Shown: positions 7,401 through 14,281 of the stretch, piece after piece
Numbering within the stretch: position 1 is the stretch's first letter
Layout of the letters: every line of letters starts with the position of its first letter
Assembly (NCBI GenBank): GCA_937894795.1
Contig: CALCQV010000120.1
Coordinates: 1-15,735, forward strand
Origin: an uncultured Bacteroidales bacterium
Lineage (GTDB): Bacteria > Bacteroidota > Bacteroidia > Bacteroidales > Lentimicrobiaceae
DNA length: 15,735 nucleotides
Reading direction: 5' to 3'
Notes under the pieces: model-generated
Database searches by the model: none
The model's input: only the letters and a program-made list of their open reading frames with translations
Told to the model about the DNA's origin: nothing
Translations under genes and position numbers: made by a program

Positions 7401-8186
7401 TTAGAGCTGTTTGGCGTAACCTTTCATAATACCACGACTTGATTTAGAAATGAATGTTATGATCTCATCTCTCTCTGATGTGGCCGGTAGATTAGCTTCA
7501 ATATACTCCAATGCCTGTGAAACGTTATAGCCTTTCAGATAGATATATCTGTAAATATCCTGAATTTCGTTGATTTTATCTGAAGTAAAGCCTCTGCGAC
7601 GGAGTCCTATGGAGTTGACTCCAACATATGAGAGAGGCTCACGTGCCGCTTTTGTAAAAGGGGGAACGTCCTTGCGAACAAGTGATCCACCTGAAATCAT
7701 TACATGAGCTCCAATATTGACAAACTGATGAACAGCAGATAATCCACCAATAATTGCCCAATCATCCACAACAATATGACCTGCCAAAGTAGCTGCATTT
7801 GCCATGATTACATTATTGCCCAGAATACAATCGTGGGCAACATGCACATAGGCCATCAACAGGCAATTGTTACCGACTACCGTTTCCCAGTTAGCTTTAG
7901 TACCACGGTTAATGGTTACGAATTCCCTTATAACAGTATTATCGCCTATCCTGACCAGGGTCTCTTCATTGTTGAATTTAAGATCCTGTGGAATAGCAGC
8001 AATAACTGCTCCGGGAAAGATTTTGCAGTTCTTGCCAATTCTTGCCCCTTCCATGATAGTGACATTTGAGCCTATCCAGGTGCCTTCACCTATTTCAACA
8101 TTCTTTTCAATATTCACAAATGGCTCAATAACCGTATTTTTGGCTATCTTGGCCTGAGGATGAACATACGCAAGTGGTTGATTCAT
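7401..8186 (-). CDS. lpxA: UDP-N-acetylglucosamine acyltransferase
   Basis: A 261-residue left-handed beta-helix enzyme, the usual length. LpxA catalyses the first step of lipid A synthesis, transferring a 3-hydroxyacyl chain from ACP to the 3-OH of UDP-GlcNAc in the cytoplasm. Catalytic His118 lies in HVAHDC (E. coli His125). His137 (LAGH) and His153 (AVHQF) match E. coli His144 and His160. The hydrocarbon-ruler position equivalent to E. coli Gly173 is Gly166 (HVMISGG), which suggests a long acyl chain (C14 or more) instead of C10; this is an inference from the E. coli and Pseudomonas pattern. The C-terminal helical domain (about 190-261) is complete. The ATG lies one base after the stop of lpxC-fabZ (TGATATG), so the two are very likely co-translated. 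Confidence 0.97.
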   Translation of the reverse strand: MNQPLAYVHPQAKIAKNTVIEPFVNIEKNVEIGEGTWIGSNVTIMEGARIGKNCKIFPGAVIAAIPQDLKFNNEETLVRIGDNTVIREFVTINRGTKANWETVVGNNCLLMAYVHVAHDCILGNNVIMANAATLAGHIVVDDWAIIGGLSAVHQFVNIGAHVMISGGSLVRKDVPPFTKAAREPLSYVGVNSIGLRRRGFTSDKINEIQDIYRYIYLKGYNVSQALEYIEANLPATSERDEIITFISKSSRGIMKGYAKQL

Positions 8187-8187
8187 A

Positions 8188-9588
8188 TCATTGATTTTGT
8201 TTCCTGACTATTTGAGCCATCAGCTCAGCTTCTGTTGTAATTTTATTGCCTACATAAGCAGTACCCCTCATATGACAGATGCCACGACGCACCGGTGTCA
8301 TCAATTCAAGGTGAAAGATGATGGTATCTCCGGGTACAACTTTCTGTCTGAATTTCACATTGTCAATCTTGAGGAAATACGTAATATAATTTTCGGGATC
8401 CTCCACCGAACTAAGCACCAGTATACCACCTGTCTGCGCCATTGCTTCAAGTATCAGTACTCCGGGCATCAAAGGTTCTTCCGGAAAGTGTCCAACAAAA
8501 AATCCTTCATTCATGGAAACATTCTTCAGGCCCACTACCTCCTTTTCGTTCATACGGAGTATCCTGTCAACCAGAAGGAATGGAGGGCGATGAGGAAGCA
8601 ACCTCTTTATATCATTGATATCATAAAGAGGTGGAATATTTGGATCATATTTTGGAGGATGGCAATTCGATTTTCTGGCTTGAATTTTATGCTTTAATAT
8701 TTTTGCAAAGTGCGTATTCGTGCTATGTCCGGGTTTTGTTGCAATAACGTGTCCTTTGATACGCATACCGGCAAGTGAGAGGTCTCCAATCACATCAAGC
8801 AGCTTGTGACGGGCCGGCTCGTTGGTAAAATGAAGCTCAAGATTATTAATAATACCTTCATTCAAAACTTCCACATGTGGTTTATTGAAGAAAGTGGCCA
8901 GCCTGTCAAGTTCGTCCTTTTCAATCAACCTGTTTACAAAAACTATGGCATTGCTCAAATCACCACCCTTGATAAGATTGTGCTGAATCAGGAATTCAAG
9001 CTCATGCAGGAAAACAAAAGTGCGGCATGTGCTGATTTCTTTTGGAAAATCACTCAGATTGTCAAGATGTGCATTTTGTGTTCCCAGAACCTTTGTTTTA
9101 TAGTCTATCATAACTGATACTTTGAAGGTATCATTAGGGATCAACAATATCTCAGAATCTTTCTTCTCGTCATAATACCTTATTACTTCGTCTACCACGA
9201 AATACTCCCTGTCAGCTTCCTGTTCCTGAATTCCTGCCTTTTCAATGGCTTCCACATAAAAGCGGGAAGAGCCATCCAGAATGGGGGTTTCTGCACAGTC
9301 GAGATCAATGAGCACATTGTCGAGATCGGTACCTGTAAGTGCGGCCAGAACATGTTCTATAGTGCTGACTTTAGTGCCTTTATATTCAATACTGGTACCT
9401 CTTGATGTATCAACCACGAAGTCGGCATCTGCATCAATTATCGGCTGATCAGGCAAGTCGACTCTACGGAACTTGAAACCATGATTTTCAGGAGCCGGAT
9501 TAAGGGTGATCAATACTTCTTTACCGGTATGAAGACCGGCGCCGGATATGGAAACGGCCTCTTTTAGCGTTTTCTGTTTTACTGACAT
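8188..9588 (-). CDS. lpxC-fabZ: Fused LpxC deacetylase and FabZ dehydratase
   Basis: A 466-residue bifunctional protein. Residues about 1-303 are LpxC, the zinc-dependent UDP-3-O-acyl-GlcNAc deacetylase and committed step of lipid A synthesis. Glu78-His79 (STIEHV), His261 and Asp265 (RHKLLDVIGDL) are the general base and zinc ligands, and His288 (KPGHST) is the partner His. Residues about 325-466 are FabZ, the 3-hydroxyacyl-ACP dehydratase, with LLPHRPPFLLVDR (330-342), His367 in GHFPE and Glu381 in LILEAMAQ. The linker (about 303-324) is basic and then proline-rich (HPPKYDP, NIPPLYD). This fusion is characteristic of Bacteroidota and places the enzymes that compete for hydroxyacyl-ACP in one chain. 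Both active sites look intact. The gene lies 38 bases after lpxD and one base before lpxA. Confidence 0.97.
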   Translation of the reverse strand: MSVKQKTLKEAVSISGAGLHTGKEVLITLNPAPENHGFKFRRVDLPDQPIIDADADFVVDTSRGTSIEYKGTKVSTIEHVLAALTGTDLDNVLIDLDCAETPILDGSSRFYVEAIEKAGIQEQEADREYFVVDEVIRYYDEKKDSEILLIPNDTFKVSVMIDYKTKVLGTQNAHLDNLSDFPKEISTCRTFVFLHELEFLIQHNLIKGGDLSNAIVFVNRLIEKDELDRLATFFNKPHVEVLNEGIINNLELHFTNEPARHKLLDVIGDLSLAGMRIKGHVIATKPGHSTNTHFAKILKHKIQARKSNCHPPKYDPNIPPLYDINDIKRLLPHRPPFLLVDRILRMNEKEVVGLKNVSMNEGFFVGHFPEEPLMPGVLILEAMAQTGGILVLSSVEDPENYITYFLKIDNVKFRQKVVPGDTIIFHLELMTPVRRGICHMRGTAYVGNKITTEAELMAQIVRKQNQ

Positions 9589-9596
9589 ATGGTCGG

Positions 9597-9604
9597 CAAA
9601 ATTA
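9597..9604 (-). promoter_or_regulatory. Candidate -7 element before lpxC-fabZ
   Basis: TAATTTTG on the - strand, identical to the element before efp and a full TAnnTTTG match. It ends eight bases before the ATG at 9588, so initiation would fall at or next to the start codon and the transcript would be nearly leaderless. No TTG lies 17-23 bases upstream, which lowers confidence. Confidence 0.4.
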
Positions 9605-9626
9605 ATGTATTTTTATAATAGCTTTA

Positions 9627-10655
9627 TTATTGTTTGGTTTTAAGTTCTTTCTCAAGAACATTAATCCTCTCAACAATTTTATTCAAGTTACGGAAATGAA
9701 CGTACGACTTTCTGTAGTTCGAAATATCATAAGCCGGGCTGCCCATGATGATAGAGCCATCAGCAACATTGGTTGATATTCCTGACTGTGCTGCTATTTT
9801 CACATCATTGCCAATATTAAGATGTCCGGTAATTCCTACCTGTCCGCCAATCATGCAGTTTTTGCCAATCCTTGTTGAACCGGCTATGCCCGACTGTGAT
9901 GCAATGACTGTGTTTTCGCCAATTTCAACATTATGTGCCACTTGTATCAGGTTATCAAGCTTGACGCCTTTTCCAATAATTGTTGAGCCTAGCGTTGCCC
10001 TGTCAATGGTTGTATTGGCTCCAATTTCTACATTGTCTTCAATTACTACATTTCCGGTCTGGGCAACTTTCTGATATTGGTTATCACTCTGCGGGAAGAA
10101 TCCAAAACCATCTGCACCTATTACCACTCCTGCATGCAGGGTGCAGTTTGAGCCTATGGAACTTCCAATGTATACTTTAACACTGGCATATATGGTTGTG
10201 TTTTCTCCAATACTAACATTATCACCAATATAACAACCGGGATATATTTTAACATTGTTTCCAATCATTGCATTCTCGCCAATGCTTACAAATTCACCTA
10301 TATAGCAATCTGTACCATAAGATGCACTGTCGGGTATGGAGGCTAATTTTGAAATGCCTTTCTTATTCTGAACCATCTGGTTATATGCCTCCAGCATCCT
10401 GGCAAATGCTTCGTAAGGATTCTCAACTCTTATTAATGTGCAGCTCAGTTCTTTTTCGGGTACAAAATCGTTGCTTACAATGACAACTGAAGCATTTGTT
10501 TCATAAATGTAGTGCGTATATTTGGGGTTTCCCAGAAAGGAAATAGTGCCGGGTTGGCCTTGTTCTATTTTCGACAGTTTATTGACTTCAACAGCAGGGT
10601 TACCTTCAACTCTGCCGTCAATCATTGTTGCAATTGCTAATGCAGTAAATTTCAT
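9627..10655 (-). CDS. lpxD: UDP-3-O-acylglucosamine N-acyltransferase
   Basis: A 342-residue LpxD of normal length. It adds the second hydroxyacyl chain to UDP-3-O-acyl-glucosamine, the third step of lipid A synthesis, acting on the LpxC product. The N-terminal uridine-binding domain carries ISFLGNPKY at 38-46. The hexapeptide-repeat helix spans about 105-300 and includes GADGFGF (180-186) and TIDRATLG (216-223). Catalytic His241 (VQ VAHN region, QVAHN) and His278 (ITGHLNIG) match E. coli His239 and His276 with the same 37-residue spacing. A C-terminal helical tail (about 312-342) is present. All key residues are kept, so this is the functional pathway copy, in contrast with the paralogue at 4999-5952. 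It heads the lpx part of the operon, 143 bases downstream of the HD gene. Confidence 0.97.
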   Translation of the reverse strand: MKFTALAIATMIDGRVEGNPAVEVNKLSKIEQGQPGTISFLGNPKYTHYIYETNASVVIVSNDFVPEKELSCTLIRVENPYEAFARMLEAYNQMVQNKKGISKLASIPDSASYGTDCYIGEFVSIGENAMIGNNVKIYPGCYIGDNVSIGENTTIYASVKVYIGSSIGSNCTLHAGVVIGADGFGFFPQSDNQYQKVAQTGNVVIEDNVEIGANTTIDRATLGSTIIGKGVKLDNLIQVAHNVEIGENTVIASQSGIAGSTRIGKNCMIGGQVGITGHLNIGNDVKIAAQSGISTNVADGSIIMGSPAYDISNYRKSYVHFRNLNKIVERINVLEKELKTKQ

Positions 10656-10724
10656 CTAATAATTTAGGTTTTATAAAATATTATCAATCAGATACTTCCT
10701 TATGAAAGGGAAGCAAATGTCAGG

Positions 10725-10754
10725 CAAATTCAAACATGACAAAATTTGGCGCAA
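10725..10754 (-). promoter_or_regulatory. Candidate promoter of the lpxD operon
   Basis: On the - strand TGAATTTG (10732-10725) differs by one base from TAnnTTTG and has TTG (10754-10752) 19 bases upstream. The leader would be about 60 bases and contains a short inverted repeat (CTTCC 10695-10699 with GGAAG 10709-10713). The 143-base gap holding this element is the largest between co-directional genes here, so a start site is plausible. Confidence 0.4.
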
Positions 10755-10765
10755 TTTACCTAATT

Positions 10766-10784
10766 TAACTCAATAATCGAGTTA
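10766..10784 (-). terminator. Weak hairpin after the HD gene
   Basis: TAACTC and GAGTTA form a 6-bp stem with a 7-base loop, 15 bases after the HD gene stop. There is no T tract on the - strand after the stem, so it is a weak terminator candidate at best, or only a mRNA 3'-end hairpin. Confidence 0.25.
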
Positions 10785-10798
10785 TTTATTCAGTATAG

Positions 10799-12055
10799 TC
10801 ATTCTTTATACCGGTTTATCTCTTTGGGATAAGATAAAAAATGCTTGGTAACTGATTTAGTCAGAATGGAAACATTCAGTTGATCAGAAGAATCTGTTAC
10901 ATCAATCACTGATCCATCCTTGTTCAGTATGTTTATTTTATCATGCTCGGGAATGTATGCATTGTTGGTTATTTCTCCCTGACTAAACAAGAACATTGTA
11001 TCATTTTCGTCATTAATCATTAACTTCATGCTGATTTTTTGCTTTAGCAGGTCAATCTCCTCTGCAGTGAATGGGGTATTACTCAATTCAGTTCTCATCA
11101 ATTTCCTGTTGACTAATCCATTTGCTAAAAAGGAAATAATTGTATCAGGGTGATTTACCCAAACTTTAATGCTACTGAAAATATCATAATCATCAAGCAG
11201 CGCAAATTGTTCAATCAACTCCTGATTTTCAATGAAATCTGCCTCTGTAAAGCTGTTTTTAAGAAAGAATTTTAATGCCGGTGAGGCGAATAAGTCATCA
11301 CCCTTTGATACGAGGTATTTGGCTCTATTAAGGATGTTAATCATCATGTTTTCAGCTCCAACCACTGTTTTATGGTAATATACCTGCCAATACATTAAAC
11401 GTCTGGCAACAATGAACTTTTCTATGGAGTAAATTCCCTTGGCTTCTACCATTAGCTCATCGTCCTTTACAATAAGCATCTTTATTAATCGATCAGTGTT
11501 GATAACGCCTTCTGATACTCCCGTATAGAAGCTGTCTCTCTTAAGGTAATCAAGCCGATCCATGTCAAGCTGGCTTGATACAAGCTGATGGAGGAATTTT
11601 TTATGATAATTGTTGGAGAAAATACTTATGGCAAGCTCCAGTCTCCCTTCAAACTCTTTATTCAGCCTCTGCATCAGAAAGGAAGAGAGTACTTCGTGAC
11701 TCATACCCGTAACAATACTATGCTCCAGGGAATGAGAATATGGCCCATGTCCGATATCATGGAGTAATATAGCGGCTAATGTTGCTTCTGCCTCCTTCTC
11801 CGTAATGATTGAACCTTTCATTCTAAGCGTTTCAATTGCCTCCATCATGAGGTGCATGGCACCCAAGGCATGATGAAACCGGGTATGAAGTGCCCCCGGG
11901 TATACAAAGGCTGTTAATCCCAACTGCCTGATTCTTCTGAGCCTTTGAAATAGCGGATGCTCTATTAATGAGAATAAAAAATCACCCGGTATGGTCACGA
12001 ATCCATAGACCGGGTCATTTACAATTTTTCGGTGATTGGGGTAAAATTGGTTCAC
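10799..12055 (-). CDS. HD-domain phosphohydrolase (dGTPase/SAMHD1-like)
   Basis: A 418-residue soluble protein with a metal-dependent HD domain of the dGTPase/SAMHD1 type. HTRFHHALG (57-65) supplies His62, LLHDIGHGPYSHSLEH (97-112) supplies His99-Asp100, and QLDMDRLDYLKRD (162-174) supplies the last metal ligand, likely Asp166 by comparison with SAMHD1 Asp311. Relatives remove triphosphate from dNTPs or act on other nucleotides; the substrate here is unknown. The C-terminal part (about 260-418) is not recognised beyond the family. The start is GTG at 12055 (GTG AAC CAA), giving the standard N-terminus with NDPVYGF. It is divergent from porX and upstream of lpxD, a position I recall as common in Bacteroidota. 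The candidate porX promoter overlaps its first codons, so the two could interfere. Confidence 0.88.
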   Translation of the reverse strand: MNQFYPNHRKIVNDPVYGFVTIPGDFLFSLIEHPLFQRLRRIRQLGLTAFVYPGALHTRFHHALGAMHLMMEAIETLRMKGSIITEKEAEATLAAILLHDIGHGPYSHSLEHSIVTGMSHEVLSSFLMQRLNKEFEGRLELAISIFSNNYHKKFLHQLVSSQLDMDRLDYLKRDSFYTGVSEGVINTDRLIKMLIVKDDELMVEAKGIYSIEKFIVARRLMYWQVYYHKTVVGAENMMINILNRAKYLVSKGDDLFASPALKFFLKNSFTEADFIENQELIEQFALLDDYDIFSSIKVWVNHPDTIISFLANGLVNRKLMRTELSNTPFTAEEIDLLKQKISMKLMINDENDTMFLFSQGEITNNAYIPEHDKINILNKDGSVIDVTDSSDQLNVSILTKSVTKHFLSYPKEINRYKE

Positions 12056-12069
12056 GAAGCCTATCTTTG
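12036..12069 (+). promoter_or_regulatory. Candidate promoter of porX overlapping the HD gene start
   Basis: TATCTTTG (12062-12069) matches TAnnTTTG in full and has TTG (12036-12038) 23 bases upstream, at the edge of the accepted 17-23 spacing. The -33 part lies inside the first codons of the divergent HD gene. Transcription would start near 12076, leaving a leader of about 124 bases before the porX ATG. Confidence 0.5.
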
Positions 12070-12090
12070 TATGTTAAAAATTGTTTATTA

Positions 12091-12120
12091 TTTGGAGGCT
12101 GTATACTAAAAGCCTCTAAA
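12091..12120 (+). promoter_or_regulatory. Leader hairpin upstream of porX
   Basis: TTTGGAGGCT (12091-12100) pairs with AGCCTCTAAA (12111-12120) over ten base pairs, with one G-U wobble on the + strand, around a 10-base loop. The hairpin lies about 80 bases before the porX ATG and is followed by a TTA-rich stretch with no T tract, so it is not a normal terminator. It could be a regulatory or stability element of the porX leader, or an operator-like inverted repeat. Confidence 0.5.
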
Positions 12121-12199
12121 AGTTATTATTATTATGGTGATAATGTAACTGATGACAAAAGTACAACAATTAAATATCTATTTTACTTATCTGTAATCT

Positions 12200-13759
12200 A
12201 TGGAAAATATATCAATATTATGGGCTGATGATGAAATTGACCTTCTGAAACCTCATATCATGTTTCTTAAGGACAAAGGCTATAATGTTATCACAACCAA
12301 TAACGGCGTCGAGGCTATTGAAATTATAAAATCACAACCTTTTGATTTTGATATTGTATTTCTTGATGAACAGATGCCCGGATTGTCGGGTGTTGAAACT
12401 CTTATGCAGATCAAAAGTGCCTTCCCAAATCTTCCTGTTGTCATGATAACCAAGAGTGAAGAGGAGACCATTATGGAGGATGCTATTGGCTCAAATATCT
12501 CTGATTACCTTATCAAGCCGGTAAATCCTAATCAGATTCTGCTCAGTATCAAGAAAAACCTTGAGAATAAGAAGCTTATCAGTGAGAAAACTACGCATGT
12601 CTATCAGCAGCAATTCAGGAACATTGGCATGGAGATAAGCAACCGGCTGAATCATAATGAATGGATTGAGATCTACAGAAAACTTGTTTTTTGGGATATT
12701 GAACTTGAAAAATCAAAGGACAACAGCATTATTGATGTGCTGAAAATGCAAAGAACTGAAGCAGGCCAGATGTTCAGCCGGTTTGTTGAAAGCAATTACA
12801 TTGATTGGATAAACGCACGTATTGAACAGAGGCCTGTGATGTCACACACGCTCTTTCGCGATAAACTGTTTCCTCTGGTAGAAGAGAATCCCGGCCTGTT
12901 CATGATACTTATTGACAATCTCAGGTACGATCAATGGAAGGTATTACAGCCAATTATTGAAGAGTATTACCGGGTTGAGAATGATGAAGTGTATTACTCC
13001 ATATTGCCAACCACAACCCAATATGCCCGTAATGCGCTATTTTCAGGCCTTCTGCCTACTGAGATCGAGAAGAAATATCCCAAATACTGGATTAATGAGG
13101 ATGAAGAAGGTACCAAGAATCAATTTGAAGGCGAGCTGTTAGGTGAACAGTTAAAGCGTTTTGGCAAGGATATGAAATATTCATACCACAAGATACTAAA
13201 CCTCACTGCAGGGCGTAAATTGCTTGATATTCTGCCCAACCTGACCAGCAACAAGTTCAATGTTATTGTTTATAATTTCGTTGATATGCTTTCACACGCC
13301 CGCACGGAAATGGAAGTGATACGTGAATTGGCTGATGATGAAGCGGCTTACAGATCCATTACTGTTTCCTGGTTTGAGCATTCACCTTTATTGGATATCA
13401 TCAGGTTCTTATCCGAGAAGAAAATACCTATTGTGATAACCACTGATCATGGTTCGGTGCATGTGGAATCACCCGTTAAAATTATTGGCGATAAAGCCAC
13501 AAATACCAACCTGAGGTACAAAACAGGCAGAAGCCTGAGTTACAATAAAAAGGAGGTATTTGAGGTCAGAAATCCTGCTGATATATTTTTACCACGTACA
13601 AATGTCAGTTCAAATTTTGTTTTCTGCCGAAATGCTGACTTCTTTGCTTATCCCAATAATTATAATTACTACGTAAATTACTATAAGAACACCTTCCAAC
13701 ATGGTGGTATTTCAATGGAGGAAATGATTGTTCCATTTATTACACTTAAATCAAGGTAA
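12200..13759 (+). CDS. porX: PorX-type response regulator with PglZ/alkaline-phosphatase-superfamily domain
   Basis: A 519-residue, two-domain protein. Residues 1-~120 form a receiver domain with acidic residues Asp10-Asp11, phosphoacceptor Asp56 (FLDEQMPG), Thr84 and Lys106 (LIKPVNP). A helical linker (about 125-220) precedes an alkaline-phosphatase-superfamily domain. That domain keeps the metal-site landmarks: Asp239 (LIDNLRYDQW), the Thr271-273 run (LPTTTQYARN), Asp362/His366 (VDMLSH), Asp416-His417 (TTDHGS) and His501 (QHGGIS). PorX partners the histidine kinase PorY to control type 9 secretion, and its output domain is reported to cleave small oligonucleotides. No DNA-binding domain is present. 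PorY and Por secretion genes are not in the window. tsaE follows after four bases, so they are likely co-transcribed. Confidence 0.95.
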   Translation: MENISILWADDEIDLLKPHIMFLKDKGYNVITTNNGVEAIEIIKSQPFDFDIVFLDEQMPGLSGVETLMQIKSAFPNLPVVMITKSEEETIMEDAIGSNISDYLIKPVNPNQILLSIKKNLENKKLISEKTTHVYQQQFRNIGMEISNRLNHNEWIEIYRKLVFWDIELEKSKDNSIIDVLKMQRTEAGQMFSRFVESNYIDWINARIEQRPVMSHTLFRDKLFPLVEENPGLFMILIDNLRYDQWKVLQPIIEEYYRVENDEVYYSILPTTTQYARNALFSGLLPTEIEKKYPKYWINEDEEGTKNQFEGELLGEQLKRFGKDMKYSYHKILNLTAGRKLLDILPNLTSNKFNVIVYNFVDMLSHARTEMEVIRELADDEAAYRSITVSWFEHSPLLDIIRFLSEKKIPIVITTDHGSVHVESPVKIIGDKATNTNLRYKTGRSLSYNKKEVFEVRNPADIFLPRTNVSSNFVFCRNADFFAYPNNYNYYVNYYKNTFQHGGISMEEMIVPFITLKSR

Positions 13760-13763
13760 AGAC

Positions 13764-14204
13764 ATGGACAATACGAATCTTACTTGCCATAACTTAGGTG
13801 AATTGCCTGCCATTGCCAGGATGATAGTTGAACTTTATCCTGATGAGAAGTTGTTCCTTTTCTTTGGTAAGATGGGAGCAGGAAAAACTACCATCATTAA
13901 AGAAATATGTCACGTTCTTAATGTGATTGATGTGGTAAATAGTCCTACATTCTCCATCGTAAATGAATACAGGACAACCGAAGGTGCCAGTGTTTTCCAT
14001 TTTGATTTATACCGTATCAAGTCGCCCCTTGAATTAATGGATATAGGGTATGAGGAGTACATTTATGGTAATTCAGTCTGCCTGATAGAATGGCCGGAAC
14101 TGGCCACTGACCTGCTTCCTGCTTCTTTTGTCATGATTACAATTGATGTTGACGAACAATCAGGCAGTCGTACTTTTGATATAAGCCGGGAAAAGAGTAA
14201 TTAA
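13764..14204 (+). CDS. tsaE: tRNA threonylcarbamoyladenosine biosynthesis ATPase TsaE
   Basis: A 146-residue P-loop ATPase, normal size for TsaE (YjeE). It works with TsaB and TsaD to put the threonylcarbamoyl group on A37 of tRNAs that read ANN codons. Walker A is GKMGAGKT (35-42). Family motifs SPTFSIVNEY (60-69), HFDLYRI (79-85) and IEWPE (108-112) are all present, so the protein is complete. The frame extends back to a TTG at 13728 inside porX, but those 12 residues are not family-like and the ATG at 13764 lies four bases after the porX stop, so I choose that ATG. Linkage to porX and to the alanine-dehydrogenase-like gene is one I recall from other Bacteroidota. No terminator is evident after it. 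Confidence 0.95.
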   Translation: MDNTNLTCHNLGELPAIARMIVELYPDEKLFLFFGKMGAGKTTIIKEICHVLNVIDVVNSPTFSIVNEYRTTEGASVFHFDLYRIKSPLELMDIGYEEYIYGNSVCLIEWPELATDLLPASFVMITIDVDEQSGSRTFDISREKSN

Positions 14205-14228
14205 GCTTTTCAAATTACAGCTGCGCAA

Positions 14229-14259
14229 TTGAGGATACGGGCTTTTTTATATAGCTTTG
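14229..14259 (+). promoter_or_regulatory. Candidate promoter of the alanine-dehydrogenase-like gene
   Basis: TAGCTTTG (14252-14259) matches TAnnTTTG and TTG (14229-14231) lies 20 bases upstream, inside the usual spacing. Initiation near 14266 would leave a leader of about 16 bases. This is the best-formed promoter on the + strand of the window and suggests the gene is not dependent on the porX-tsaE transcript. Confidence 0.65.
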
Positions 14260-14281
14260 CATTAGGATAACTATCAAGTTC

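Noticed and set aside
7776..8157. Two overlapping + strand frames of about 96 residues opposite lpxA
   Set aside because: The hexapeptide-repeat coding pattern creates long open antisense frames. Similar ones occur opposite lpxD (9745-10074). None has protein-like character.
8191..8697. 168-residue open frame on the + strand opposite the FabZ half of lpxC-fabZ
   Set aside because: It is antisense to a well-supported gene with intact active-site motifs, and its translation resembles no family I know. It is most likely an overlap artefact.
12134..12148. Tiny ATG-GTG-ATA-ATG-stop frame in the porX leader as a leader peptide
   Set aside because: Four codons with no ribosome binding site and no informative composition; expected by chance in AT-rich DNA.
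12156..12163. TACTTTTG on the - strand as a promoter for the HD gene
   Set aside because: It matches TAnnTTTG, but no TTG lies 17-23 bases upstream and the leader would be about 100 bases. It is too weak to list as a feature.
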